Positions 44,431-53,770 are shown, numbered from the stretch's first letter. The stretch: DNA of 64,000 bases from GCA-002731945 sp036344135 (GCA_036344135.1 JAYYUG010000097.1:11687-75686); one strand, 5' to 3'. Notes: a model not told the origin generated them from the sequence alone. Program-made: numbers and translations.

Positions 44431-45810
44431 TCAATCAAATAAGTCTTTGAACCAGATGATAACTGGGAATAATATTCTTGCATAGAAAGGCATTTCAACT
44501 AATTCTATTATTGTGCCATCTGGATCATAAAAGGCCACTATACCACTGGAAGAATTTGGTCCATCACAACAAGGTGTTATATCTGAAATGAATTCAACAC
44601 CTTGGGTTTTAAGAATTTCCACATCCTCTTCTAAATTACTAGTTGCTAAAGCGATCCTATGAATACCTAGATGATTAATAGGTATAGGATATGGTTTGTC
44701 TAAATCAAAAGGTCTTATCCACTGAACCAACTCCAATTTTGATTTGTCTTCATTGTGACTAAATAAACCTCCCTTTAATTCAATTTCTTTTTCAAACCCT
44801 AAAGCTTTAGAGACCTCAAGAGAATATTTATTAGGCTTTTCATGCAATAGCTCGTAACCAAACATTTTATACCAAGATCTAGACCTTTCAAAATCACTCA
44901 CATTAATTGTAACTTCTCCGAGGCTTTCAATGAAAGTAGTTTTAGTTTCTTGAAGTTTTCCTGATTTTTCTACTAACTTATAAAAAGTACCATCTGGATC
45001 TTTAAAAAAAACAAACTTTATACCTGTGGGATCAGTTACTGGGGTTGAAATAAAACTAATTCCATTTTCTCTCATATACTCATAGTCATGATCTAATTTA
45101 CTCGTATACATAGTAGCACTAACCATACCAAGATGATTCAATCGCCTGTATGGAACATCTGCATTTCGAGGTATTTTAAATTCGATCAAATCTATAACAC
45201 CGCCTTTAAAATTATTAATCCCTAGAAGTTCCCCGTAAAGAAGATAACCCCCTGCTTCACCCCCTTGAGAACCATCGTAAGAGGTTGGATTCTTAATGCC
45301 CATAGCTCTTGCCATATCAAGAGTATTTGTTTCAGGAAAACCACTTAATGATTCAAAACCTAAGATGCTATAAAAAGCCTTTGAAATATCAAAATCCTTA
45401 ACATTTGTATTAAAATGAACACGAGATATTACATTCAAATTTATATCCGCTTTTTGCTTAATTCTTATAGAAATTTTTCCATCAGCAAGATTTTCAAAGT
45501 AAGTAGCTAAATCATTATTTTTAGAAAGCTTAATATCTTCTTTAAAACATTTTTTTGATAAGTTTGTAACGTTTTGAAAAACTTGAATACCATTTAATTC
45601 TATTATCAGTTTTGTTTTTGAATCTGGAATACAAATATATAAATGAGCAGGACCACTTACTCCAAAGAAACTTACCTTATTCTGCTTATCATCATTAGGA
45701 AGGTGATGGGATAGATATCTAGTAAAATCTATCTCAACAGCATAAGAAATTTCAGAATATGAAATTAGATAAAAAACTACAAAAAAAATTTTAATAAGTT
45801 TTAGTATCAT
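44431..45810 (-). CDS. exported VOC (glyoxalase/dioxygenase-fold) protein with two VOC modules
   Basis: 459 residues with an N-terminal signal peptide (KLIKIFFVVFYLISYSEISYA), so it is probably periplasmic. A domain of about 100 residues I do not recognise is followed by two VOC modules (near 130-285 and 295-440), each ending in the typical FFKDPDGTFYKLVE or FYDPDGTIIELVEM. VOC proteins bind a divalent metal; candidate ligands are the HLG His and the terminal Glu of each module. Cytoplasmic location is usual for this fold, so export is notable. A degraded copy of its tail lies at 43118. Confidence 0.75.
   Translation of the reverse strand: MILKLIKIFFVVFYLISYSEISYAVEIDFTRYLSHHLPNDDKQNKVSFFGVSGPAHLYICIPDSKTKLIIELNGIQVFQNVTNLSKKCFKEDIKLSKNNDLATYFENLADGKISIRIKQKADINLNVISRVHFNTNVKDFDISKAFYSILGFESLSGFPETNTLDMARAMGIKNPTSYDGSQGGEAGGYLLYGELLGINNFKGGVIDLIEFKIPRNADVPYRRLNHLGMVSATMYTSKLDHDYEYMRENGISFISTPVTDPTGIKFVFFKDPDGTFYKLVEKSGKLQETKTTFIESLGEVTINVSDFERSRSWYKMFGYELLHEKPNKYSLEVSKALGFEKEIELKGGLFSHNEDKSKLELVQWIRPFDLDKPYPIPINHLGIHRIALATSNLEEDVEILKTQGVEFISDITPCCDGPNSSSGIVAFYDPDGTIIELVEMPFYARILFPVIIWFKDLFD
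44499..44558. repeat. 60-bp direct repeat, copy 2 (inside intact VOC gene)
   Basis: The counterpart of 43186-43245, coding for the final VOC beta-strand region of the intact gene. See the pseudogene entry for the relationship. Confidence 0.9.
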
Positions 45811-45948
45811 AATGATTCATTTTGATAACTTGTACTAGAGCAATCCATCACCTATCTACATGAGTAAGAAAATTGGTGCTTTGATTTTTCTAATAAGTCT
45901 TTGCATTGCGATAAATTAATATTGACAAATGACAAAGAATTAAATGCC

Positions 45949-45983
45949 AAAAAAATGCACTGAAATGTATTGGAAAAATACAT
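45949..45983 (-). terminator. weak terminator-like hairpin after the SDR
   Basis: ATGTATT (45965-45971) pairs with AATACAT (45977-45983) around a 5-nt loop, and a run of seven T on the minus strand lies about 9 nt beyond. The distance from stem to T-run is larger than usual, so confidence is low. Confidence 0.25.
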
Positions 45984-46016
45984 AAGATTCAATCTTAAAG
46001 GTAATTTATCGGCTTA

Positions 46017-46715
46017 CTACCAGGGGTGAATTTCTCCATTCCATTTATAAAAGTTACCCGAATCTTCTTTTGACAAACCTGCTATCACTTTGCGAATCCC
46101 AGAAGCACTTTCTTCGGAAGTAATTTCTGCCTGGGGACCGCCCATATCGGTCTGTACCCAGCCTGGATGCATGATTGAGACTGTTATTGGTTCTGCCGCC
46201 CAATCAAGTGATAGTATTTTCCCGACCTTTCCCACAGCAGCTTTTGTTGTAGAGTAAATATACATACCCCCCATTGGCCAAGTTGATGCCCCCAACTGAC
46301 TAGAAAGGATCATTAAATTACCATTACCTGAAGCAACCAAGTTTTGTTTGAAGGCTCTAGCAACAAGGAGTGGTCCAATAGTATTGGTATCAAAATTTCT
46401 ATGCCATTCCTCTATGTCAATATTATCAATTGACTGCTGATTCACAGGATCTCCTCCTACTGCTCCCGCAACAATTATAATGGTATCAATTGCATCATCT
46501 CCTATACGACCAGCAGCAGCTTCGATAGAAGAAGGATTAGCTACGTCTAATTGCTCAATTGTAATATTATCTGAGCCAGATGCCAATTCATCAAGCAGTG
46601 ATGCTGCGTCAGTGTCCCGAGCACAGGCAATAACATTATTACCCTCATCAGCATATTGTTTGGTGAGCTCTAAACCTATTCCTCGTGTTGCACCTACAAT
46701 CATAACATTAGACAT
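46017..46715 (-). CDS. short-chain dehydrogenase/reductase (CsgA-like)
   Basis: 232 residues. The cofactor motif GATRGIG is at residues 7-13; VAGAVGG stands where NNAG is usual; the catalytic pair is YSTTK (near residue 152) with the Ser in LSSQLGA. It resembles the C-factor/sniffer-type SDR branch that ends with an EIHPW-like tail. Likely an NADPH-dependent carbonyl reductase. It is a single-gene unit on the minus strand with a 205-bp space on the 3' side and 156 bp on the 5' side. Confidence 0.88.
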   Translation of the reverse strand: MSNVMIVGATRGIGLELTKQYADEGNNVIACARDTDAASLLDELASGSDNITIEQLDVANPSSIEAAAGRIGDDAIDTIIIVAGAVGGDPVNQQSIDNIDIEEWHRNFDTNTIGPLLVARAFKQNLVASGNGNLMILSSQLGASTWPMGGMYIYSTTKAAVGKVGKILSLDWAAEPITVSIMHPGWVQTDMGGPQAEITSEESASGIRKVIAGLSKEDSGNFYKWNGEIHPW

Positions 46716-46871
46716 ATTTTATCTCCCTTCCTAAGTGAAATGTTTTCAGTTATTTGTTCTCTTGAGGATGTATAAATAACTCGCGTTTTGCAAGCTAAAA
46801 GTTTTGAAAATATTTGAATCAGCGCCCACTGCGTTATAGCACAAAAAGTATAAAATATAATGAATCTATAA

Positions 46872-47666
46872 TTACTGTTCTAATTTTTTGAGAATATTTT
46901 GAATTAAATTGATCATTTCTACGCTCCCAAAATCCTCTCCCTTTTCAAAGTCACCTTCCTTTTGTGCCATTGTATTGGTTAGGTTGGCAAAACAGATAAC
47001 CTCTTTATCATTTGCTTTTGCGAATGCATATAGTGCTGATGCCTCCATTTCTACGCATGTTACATTATTCTTCTTCATAGCATTTATTGCAGATTGTGTT
47101 TCTCTATAAGGTGCATCTGTTGTCCAGCTTTTTACCTCCAACCAGAGACTGTTATTATTTTTTAATTTATTAAGTAATTTTTGACATAGTTCTGATGGTT
47201 CGCCTTTCGGTAAGTAGTGATAACTTGTTCCCTCATCTCTAATTGCTTGAGTAATCAAAGCAAATCGTTTATCTGGTTTTGACTCCGTGATTATACCAGC
47301 AGAAGTGATGCTAATTAAAAGTTCACAACCCGAAACAAAGAGTTGTTCTGCTATTAACACAGCATACGAAGCTCCTACCGCTCTCGGAATTATCCCTACT
47401 GTTAATCCACTAATTTCAAATGTATACAAATATGAGTGGTAGCATGCCCAATATTTACTTTTTACTGTTTCGTTTTTGTTATTTAGATGATCCAGCAAAT
47501 TGCCGTCGGGATCCAGAATGCAAATACTGGGTACTTCTCCAAGAGGGACTCCATTCTGTCTTCTTGACTCTCGCAAAAGATTTGTAGGTTGAAATACCGA
47601 AGGTTCAGCATAGCTCTTATGTCTAAGAATATCCGTTGTAATAAGTTCTTTATCTGGATTTTCCAA
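46872..47666 (-). CDS. nucleoside phosphorylase / uridine phosphorylase-like protein
   Basis: 264 residues of the PNP/UDP phosphorylase superfamily. The region CVEMEASALYAFAKAND (near residue 213) carries the conserved Met-Glu that contacts the ribose, and ISITSAGII is in the phosphate-binding position. Members split nucleosides with phosphate. The N-terminal part is more divergent than in E. coli uridine phosphorylase, so the base preference is uncertain. It follows the class III alcohol dehydrogenase by 22 bp and is probably co-transcribed. Confidence 0.8.
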   Translation of the reverse strand: MENPDKELITTDILRHKSYAEPSVFQPTNLLRESRRQNGVPLGEVPSICILDPDGNLLDHLNNKNETVKSKYWACYHSYLYTFEISGLTVGIIPRAVGASYAVLIAEQLFVSGCELLISITSAGIITESKPDKRFALITQAIRDEGTSYHYLPKGEPSELCQKLLNKLKNNNSLWLEVKSWTTDAPYRETQSAINAMKKNNVTCVEMEASALYAFAKANDKEVICFANLTNTMAQKEGDFEKGEDFGSVEMINLIQNILKKLEQ

Positions 47667-47688
47667 AATATTGCTCCAAATATCTCAA

Positions 47689-48792
47689 TTAATAAAGCAC
47701 TACTGAACGAATGCTTTCTCCAGCATGCATGAGGTCGAAAGCCTTATTGATATCTTCTAATGGCATTGTGTGAGTAATCAAATCATCAATATTTATTTTC
47801 TTATCCATATACCAATCAACAATCTTAGGCACATCAGTTCTTCCTCTTGCGCCACCAAAAGCAGTTCCATTCCAGGAACGCCCAGTAACTAACTGGAAAG
47901 GACGAGTAGAAATTTCCTGACCTGCCCCCGCAACTCCAATGATATAGGATTCACCCCAGCCTTTGTGGCAACACTCAAGAGCTTGGCGCATGACATTAAC
48001 ATTGCCAATACATTCAAAACTATAATCAACGCCGCCAGTCATTTGGATAATATAGTCGACAACATTGTCTACTTTTTTGGGATTAATAAAATCTGTCATG
48101 CCAAAGTTTTTGCCTATTGCTTCACGTTTGGAATTAATATCAATACCAATAATTTTGTTGGCACCTGCCAGTTTAGCGCCCTGAATAACATTAAGACCAA
48201 TACCTCCAAGACCAAACACTGCTACAGAAGAACCAATTTCAACTTTGGCCTGAAACAGAACAGCCCCCACGCCTGTGGTAACACCACATCCGATATAGCA
48301 GATTTTATCAAATGGAGCATCTTTGCGGACTTTGGCTAAAGAGATTTCAGGTAAAACACTATAGTTAGAAAAAGTGGAACAGCCCATGTAGTGCAGCAAA
48401 GGCTTACCATTAAGGGAAAATCGGCTTGTCCCATCAGGCATCACACCCTGACCTTGGGTAACTCTAACGGCCTGACAAAGATTAGTTTTGGGATTTAGGC
48501 AGTAATCACATTCCCGACATTCAGCTGTATAAAGAGGGATAACGTGGTCACCTGCTTTGAGGCCTTTAACGCCCGAGCCAACTTCAACAACAATTCCTGC
48601 TCCTTCATGCCCAAGAATAGCAGGAAATGCACCTTCAGGATCTTCTCCACTTAGAGTAAAAGAATCTGTATGACAAACGCCTGTTGCTTTTAATTCTACC
48701 AAAACTTCACCATTTTTAGGACCGTCTAAATCAACTTCACAGATTTCTAATGGTTTACCTGCATCAAAGGCTACGGCGGCACGTGTTTTCAT
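47689..48792 (-). CDS. frmA: S-(hydroxymethyl)glutathione dehydrogenase / class III alcohol dehydrogenase
   Basis: 367 residues from the ATG at 48792 with CCTCC (48801-48805 on the plus strand) as ribosome site; the frame upstream to 48807 would include it. The catalytic zinc ligands are Cys in TGVCHTDSFT and the GHEGAG His-Glu; the structural zinc site is CRECDYC plus C in TNLC. ECIGNVNVMRQALECCHKGW is diagnostic of the class III enzymes. It oxidises the formaldehyde-glutathione adduct and also reduces S-nitrosoglutathione. No S-formylglutathione hydrolase is adjacent. Confidence 0.93.
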   Translation of the reverse strand: MKTRAAVAFDAGKPLEICEVDLDGPKNGEVLVELKATGVCHTDSFTLSGEDPEGAFPAILGHEGAGIVVEVGSGVKGLKAGDHVIPLYTAECRECDYCLNPKTNLCQAVRVTQGQGVMPDGTSRFSLNGKPLLHYMGCSTFSNYSVLPEISLAKVRKDAPFDKICYIGCGVTTGVGAVLFQAKVEIGSSVAVFGLGGIGLNVIQGAKLAGANKIIGIDINSKREAIGKNFGMTDFINPKKVDNVVDYIIQMTGGVDYSFECIGNVNVMRQALECCHKGWGESYIIGVAGAGQEISTRPFQLVTGRSWNGTAFGGARGRTDVPKIVDWYMDKKINIDDLITHTMPLEDINKAFDLMHAGESIRSVVLY

Positions 48793-48861
48793 TTTCTTTT
48801 CCTCCACTCAATAACACCTTTAAGTAAGGAGTTTTGATATTTGGTTTGTTATAATTTTATT

Positions 48862-48910
48862 TAAAAATACAACACTAAAAAATAGTAGGATTATTTTAGT
48901 ATTTAGTGTT
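48862..48910 (-). terminator. possible terminator after the kinase gene
   Basis: AACACTAAA (48871-48879) and TTTAGTGTT (48902-48910) form a 9-bp stem with a 22-nt loop; on the minus strand the stem is followed by a T-rich run (48862-48867). The long loop makes this weak; it could equally be an operator. Confidence 0.3.
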
Positions 48911-48977
48911 TACGTTTGAAATCAAAAAATAAAAAAATTCTAGTTAAAGAATATTTCAATTTTAGAACTGAAAATCT

Positions 48978-49922
48978 TTATTTAGATGTTTTAATAAAAG
49001 AAAAATTAAAGTCTTGATCTCTTTTAAGAACAATATCCGCAAAACTTGGCATCTCTTCCAAAATATAACGCGTTAATCTTTCATAGTGCATGACAAACCT
49101 CCAAACCTCTTCTTTTGTCATAATCTTTTTCTTTAATTCTGGATCAGCGAGAGTTTTAGCAAGAGTTTTCTCTTGTATCCACCTACTTTCGTATACATGC
49201 TCCATACTTGGGACCTTAATCATTAATAGAATATCGAATCTATTAAACAATACCTGGTAGTTTCCACTTAATTCTTTATTGCTCCATTTTGACCAAAAAC
49301 CTTCTGGGTCTTCCTCCTCCTCCAATTTATTCATTGGTGGTTTCCAATTTTCTGTTGAGATTGGTTTAGACCCAACGCACCAGCCATCAAAAAAAATAAA
49401 ATCAGGTCTCCCCTTATATTTAGCCCAGGTATCCTTTGGTGTATGTCGATCCAAAGGTTTTGAAAAAGCTGGAATAGATGTCAAAGTAGAAGAATCCGCG
49501 TTACATAAGGAATCCAGTGTATCCAAACCTAGTTGTATATCGTGGGTACCAGGAACTCCCCTTACTTGGCAAAGTGGGTGGATATTTTTAGCATCCTCCT
49601 CTCTTTCTTCTGGTGTTTTGTATATATCATCCAAAGAAAACCCTATTGTTTTTTTATCAAAACCTAGTTGAAGAACTAATTGTACAAATTCAGATAATGT
49701 GGTCTTTCCGGAACCTTGTCCTCCTGTAAAACCTATAAAATGAGGGCCTTTCTTTCGTTCTAGGGAATTAAAATAAACCGCTAAGGGAATTACAATTTCT
49801 TTTAAGAAATACCTTGAGAAATTATCAATTTTTAAGCTGTTTGAAAGTTTTATGAGAGCTGACTCTGTTTTCTCGAGAATTTCACTACAAACAGGGCTAT
49901 TTGGATCTGGAAAAGACATCAT
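48978..49922 (-). CDS. D-glycerate 3-kinase-like P-loop kinase
   Basis: 314 residues. The P-loop is GFTGGQGSGKTT (near residue 62), followed by FSLDDIYKTPEERE and QVRGVPGTHD, the sequence style of the plant and cyanobacterial-type glycerate kinase (GLYK) and the related yeast protein; FFDGWCVG near 168 is the Walker-B-like strand. It probably phosphorylates D-glycerate in the cytoplasm. A 57-residue membrane protein gene ends 15 bp upstream, so the two are likely co-transcribed. A hairpin at 48862-48910 may end the unit. Confidence 0.85.
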   Translation of the reverse strand: MMSFPDPNSPVCSEILEKTESALIKLSNSLKIDNFSRYFLKEIVIPLAVYFNSLERKKGPHFIGFTGGQGSGKTTLSEFVQLVLQLGFDKKTIGFSLDDIYKTPEEREEDAKNIHPLCQVRGVPGTHDIQLGLDTLDSLCNADSSTLTSIPAFSKPLDRHTPKDTWAKYKGRPDFIFFDGWCVGSKPISTENWKPPMNKLEEEEDPEGFWSKWSNKELSGNYQVLFNRFDILLMIKVPSMEHVYESRWIQEKTLAKTLADPELKKKIMTKEEVWRFVMHYERLTRYILEEMPSFADIVLKRDQDFNFSFIKTSK

Positions 49923-49937
49923 TACTCCTACTAATGA

Positions 49938-50111
49938 TTATTTCTCAGCGGCAATCCCTTTCTTCAAGGAACCTAATGCAATTACTGCTAACACAGTTAA
50001 CAATAACCAAACTGATTTGCTAGGAACAACTAAGACACTAGAAATTATTGCTGCTGCCCAAAGAATTGCTTGTGTAGTGATAATGTTCTTCAAAATAATT
50101 TTCCTTATCAT
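49938..50111 (-). CDS. 57-residue two-span membrane protein
   Basis: Minus-strand frame from the ATG at 50109-50111 to the stop at 49938-49940. It reads MIRKIILKNIITTQAILWAA and goes on through two hydrophobic spans (ILWAAAIISSVLVVP and VWLLLTVLAVIALG) to a lysine-rich end (LKKGIAAEK). The arrangement, two helices with a short turn and basic ends, is that of a real small membrane protein. It ends 15 bp ahead of the glycerate-kinase-like gene. A promoter-like AT-rich block that recurs at 57192 sits just upstream. No family recognised. Confidence 0.6.
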   Translation of the reverse strand: MIRKIILKNIITTQAILWAAAIISSVLVVPSKSVWLLLTVLAVIALGSLKKGIAAEK

Positions 50112-50146
50112 TAATTATATTTTATTCTAACGAAGCAGTACATATA
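50095..50146 (-). repeat. repeated promoter-like block, copy A
   Basis: Shares ATAATTTTCCTTAT (50095-50108), TAATTATATTTTATTC (50112-50127) and AGTACATAT (near 50138-50146) in the same order and spacing with 57192-57242. On the minus strand the middle block contains TATAAT. It precedes the small membrane protein. Confidence 0.6.
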
Positions 50147-50333
50147 ATAAATAGATTGTGCTAAGTAAAGATCAATTTTGATTGTCTAAAAGATAAGAAG
50201 AAATATAATACATCAAGAGGAAGTATTTATTTATCTTCTTTTATAAATAGTTAATTTATCTTGATTTTGACATAATTATTTTTTATAGAAACTGAAGTAT
50301 GAATATTTTATTTCTACAGAAGGAGTAAATTAA

Positions 50334-50732
50334 ATGAAGTTAGAAAAGTTTAAAAACTTTCGATTTAAAGCCCTTTTAGCTGTACTTATATTTTCTTTTT
50401 CTTCTGTGAGCTCTTGGGCAGCAATCGTTGATATAGGATATGTTGGCGAAGATGAAACTGAAATCGAAATAACAAGAGGGTATTCCAAACAACCTACTTT
50501 CCCGAGAAAAGCAATCAGACTCGGAAAAGAGGGATATGTAGTGGTCGAATTTGATATAGACACTGATGGTGCTGTTCTGGACCCCTATGTGGTCGTCGCA
50601 GTTCCCCAAGGAGTTTTTGAAAGAGCTGCAATTAAGGCTGTTAGAAAATGGGTTTATGAAGCTCCTACTTACAATGGTCAATCAGTTAAAGCCAATAACG
50701 TCCAAGTTAAATTAACTTTTTCACTGAATTAA
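50334..50732 (+). CDS. orphan TonB C-terminal domain protein
   Basis: 132 residues with a signal peptide (RFKALLAVLIFSFSSVSSWA) and then a TonB C-terminal domain: PTFPRKAIRLGKEGYVVVEF, the DTDGAV turn, AAIKAVRKWVYEAPTYNG and VQVKLTF. It lacks the proline-rich stalk and the membrane anchor of true TonB, so it may be released to the periplasm. GAAGGAGT precedes the ATG. It lies 41 bp ahead of the hybrid histidine kinase, suggesting a sensory partner rather than a transport energiser; that is inference. Confidence 0.8.
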   Translation: MKLEKFKNFRFKALLAVLIFSFSSVSSWAAIVDIGYVGEDETEIEITRGYSKQPTFPRKAIRLGKEGYVVVEFDIDTDGAVLDPYVVVAVPQGVFERAAIKAVRKWVYEAPTYNGQSVKANNVQVKLTFSLN

Positions 50733-50773
50733 CTTATGAGATTGTTTGAATTTACAAACAATCTAAGTTTAGC

Positions 50774-53770
50774 TTGATGTCTATTAGGGCTCAGCTACTC
50801 TTATTTGTAGTTATAGGTTACTTATTAATTGCCGTTGTCTTTTTCTTATCCACTCAAACTAGAGATTCGATTCAGCAAGATGCTGCTGGTGAGTCCTTGG
50901 TTGTTCTTTATGAATCCGCCTGGTATCAGACATACAACAACACCTATGATTTAATGGGTCGTTGGTTACCTGGTTACGGCGAAAAAGGAAATATATGGGA
51001 TCCCGATGACGAAACATTTATAGATGAGGTAGATGCACAGGGAAAATATTTAAACCCAATATTCAATACGATAGAAAACAGATCATTGGGAGATCTTCAG
51101 TATCTAATTGAGTTTATCTTCGAAGAAGAGTTAGACGAAGGTGACTTGAGTTTTGTTATGGCTTATTTTCCCACTGGCGAAAGATTTTACTGTGGAAGCG
51201 CCTTAGATTTGCTTGGTATAGATCCTTGTAGCCCAAAAGCGAGACTAGGGTTTTTCTCATATCTCGACTCCTACATAAAAGATATTTCACAAAGACCTAA
51301 ACAATCTACTCTCAAGATTCTTGATTCAGAAAACAAGCAGACAACAACTCTTAATCAAACTTATTCTTTTCCAATAAAGGTGAACAAAAAAACAATTGCT
51401 TTGATAGTTCTAGGGGTTGATGTACGAAAGGCAATTGAGGTTTTTGAAGATGAGTTTGAAGTAAGAACCGGTATAAAAACTCCTGAGGGTTTAATTTCCT
51501 TAGAGGAAGATTATTCATCCGACGATTTGAATATCGAAGCAAGATACGGTATAGAAAATTACTCAGAGTTGGTTGCAAAGGCTAACCTTCTTATGGAATC
51601 GAAAGGAAGTAGATACAGCGACAAAGATTTTTCTCTTGGTACCTCAATTACTCTGTTACCTTTAAGTTCATATCTTTCCTCTGACAAGGCAGAATTATTT
51701 ATTTTTAAAGATGAGAAGATCTCAATGGCTAGATCTTCTGAGGTTCTTACGAGAAGCTATATTATTGTAACTTTAATGCTTTTGCTTATTGTCTCTTTAA
51801 CCTCATTCGTCACTTACCGGACATTCGGAGGTATAACAAGAGCAATTAAAGTTTTAGAAGGTCTTACAAAAGGTGATCATACTCAACAAATGCCAAAAAG
51901 ATCAGGTCTGATGGCTTCTGAAAATGATGAAGTAGGTCAACTATCAACTGCTCTTCATAGCTATAGAGGTCATTTATTGGAGATGGAGGATATTAGAAAA
52001 GAACAAGCCCAAAGAAGAAAAGAAAGAGACAGAGTTATTATTGAGAAGATGTCTTTTCTAGCTGATCAACTAGAGGGAGACGCACAAAAACTTATTCTTG
52101 AGGATGTCGAAAAAATGACAGAACTGGCAAAGAAGGGTGATGATGTGGACTCCGAAGAGGCATCAGTCGAATTAATGTCTCTAGCATTCTCTCGAATGTC
52201 TGATGAAGTAAATGCTTTGATCGCAGCAAGAACAACTGAGATGGAATCTTCCAGAGATGAAGCAAGGGACGCTAATGAAGAAAAGACAAGATTTTTCGCA
52301 AACATGAGTCATGAACTTAGGACTCCGCTTAACGCTATTTTAGGATACGGAGAGATGCTTGCAGAAGATTGTGAAGACCTGGGTTATGATGATCTTTTGC
52401 CTGACTTAAAGAAAATTACTTCTGCAGGTAGTCACCTTCTCTCATTAATCAACAATATTCTGGATATTTCAAAGATTGAAGCAGGAAGGATGGAGCTCTA
52501 TTTAACCAGTTTTGAAATAGAATCCATGGTGGAGACAATTAAAGATGTTACCGGACCTTTAGCCTCTGCTAATGATAATGGTTTTAAAGTCAATTTACAG
52601 GACGTTTTAGGATCCATGACTCAAGATGAAACAAAGATTAGACAATGCTTGACCAACTTCTTGAGTAATGCATTTAAATTCACTTTAAGTGGAACGGTAA
52701 CTCTTGATGTAGATACTTTCATGCAAGACGAATTAGAAATGATCAGGTTCGCGGTAACGGATACGGGCGAAGGAATGACAGAAGAAGGTCTCAGTAAAGT
52801 ATTTAGGGAATATGAGCAAGCTGAAAGATCAACATCTGCTAAACACGGTGGTACTGGTCTAGGTCTACCTATCACAAAGAAACTCGCAGAAATGATGGGA
52901 GGAGATGTAATGGTTACCAGTGAGCTTGGAGCGGGGTCAGTTTTTACCCTTTATGTTCCAAGAGTATGTCCACAAGAACACGATGAAGTAGAGGACGCTA
53001 ATGCAATAAGCAAACTCTCTGATAAGGAGAAAGTAGTTGTCTTAATTGATGATGATGTCCCAATTCATGATATTATTAGAAGGACTCTATCAAAGATTGG
53101 TCTCACTCTTATCGGTGCAACTGATGGTGAAAAAGGCTTACAAATAGTCAGAGAAATGAAACCCAAGCTTCTTTTATTAGATGTCTTGATGCCTGGTAGG
53201 GATGGATGGTCTATCCTTAAAGAGTGCAAGTCTGATCCTGAACTAAGAGATATGCCAGTAGTTATGGTCAGCCAGCTATCACAGGACGTTCTTTCAGAAT
53301 CATTAGGTGCGGATGATTATCTTACAAAACCTATCGATAGAGATTTGTTTCTAGAAACTGTCCAACGACTAATTAAAGATTCTCCGAATGGCGAAAATAA
53401 AGTTCTTGTTATTGACGATGATGCTGATGTCAGAGAATTACTTTCTAGGATGCTTAAGGATGCAGGATGGATTTCAGTAACAGCAAGAGATGGTAAAGAG
53501 GGTCTGGAAAAAGTAAAAGACACACCTTCGTTAATAGTTCTTGACCTTGAGATGCCGCGAATGGATGGATTTGAATTCTTAGATGCCTATATGAAGAACT
53601 ATAACGAGTTAAACCGTGCACCTATACTGGTTTACTCTGGAAAAGATCTTTCCGAAGTTCAAAAAGATATTTTGAATAAGAATGTCGCCGGTATGGTTAG
53701 AAAAGATGAGGTTTCAATGGATGAACTCTCAAAAATTGTGAAAAATATTTATCAAGAATCTATCTCCTAG
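50774..53770 (+). CDS. hybrid sensor histidine kinase with two receiver domains
   Basis: 998 residues. A membrane helix (near residues 9-26) is followed by a periplasmic sensor of about 300 residues, a second helix (near 331-350), HAMP (residues 355-410), a coiled stretch, HisKA with H513 (NMSHELRTPLNA), HATPase (N-box LTNFLSNAFKFT; G boxes DTGEGM and GGTGLGLPI), then two receivers (VVVLIDDDV near 753, Asp near 802; VLVIDDDADV near 875, Asp near 922). Its stop overlaps the stop of the convergent stand-alone receiver in the shared sequence CTAG. The periplasmic domain shows no family I recognise. Confidence 0.93.
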   Translation: MMSIRAQLLLFVVIGYLLIAVVFFLSTQTRDSIQQDAAGESLVVLYESAWYQTYNNTYDLMGRWLPGYGEKGNIWDPDDETFIDEVDAQGKYLNPIFNTIENRSLGDLQYLIEFIFEEELDEGDLSFVMAYFPTGERFYCGSALDLLGIDPCSPKARLGFFSYLDSYIKDISQRPKQSTLKILDSENKQTTTLNQTYSFPIKVNKKTIALIVLGVDVRKAIEVFEDEFEVRTGIKTPEGLISLEEDYSSDDLNIEARYGIENYSELVAKANLLMESKGSRYSDKDFSLGTSITLLPLSSYLSSDKAELFIFKDEKISMARSSEVLTRSYIIVTLMLLLIVSLTSFVTYRTFGGITRAIKVLEGLTKGDHTQQMPKRSGLMASENDEVGQLSTALHSYRGHLLEMEDIRKEQAQRRKERDRVIIEKMSFLADQLEGDAQKLILEDVEKMTELAKKGDDVDSEEASVELMSLAFSRMSDEVNALIAARTTEMESSRDEARDANEEKTRFFANMSHELRTPLNAILGYGEMLAEDCEDLGYDDLLPDLKKITSAGSHLLSLINNILDISKIEAGRMELYLTSFEIESMVETIKDVTGPLASANDNGFKVNLQDVLGSMTQDETKIRQCLTNFLSNAFKFTLSGTVTLDVDTFMQDELEMIRFAVTDTGEGMTEEGLSKVFREYEQAERSTSAKHGGTGLGLPITKKLAEMMGGDVMVTSELGAGSVFTLYVPRVCPQEHDEVEDANAISKLSDKEKVVVLIDDDVPIHDIIRRTLSKIGLTLIGATDGEKGLQIVREMKPKLLLLDVLMPGRDGWSILKECKSDPELRDMPVVMVSQLSQDVLSESLGADDYLTKPIDRDLFLETVQRLIKDSPNGENKVLVIDDDADVRELLSRMLKDAGWISVTARDGKEGLEKVKDTPSLIVLDLEMPRMDGFEFLDAYMKNYNELNRAPILVYSGKDLSEVQKDILNKNVAGMVRKDEVSMDELSKIVKNIYQESIS

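Noticed and set aside
49852..50130. 92-codon plus-strand frame over the kinase start and small membrane gene
   Set aside because: It is antisense to two better-supported minus-strand genes and has no ribosome site.
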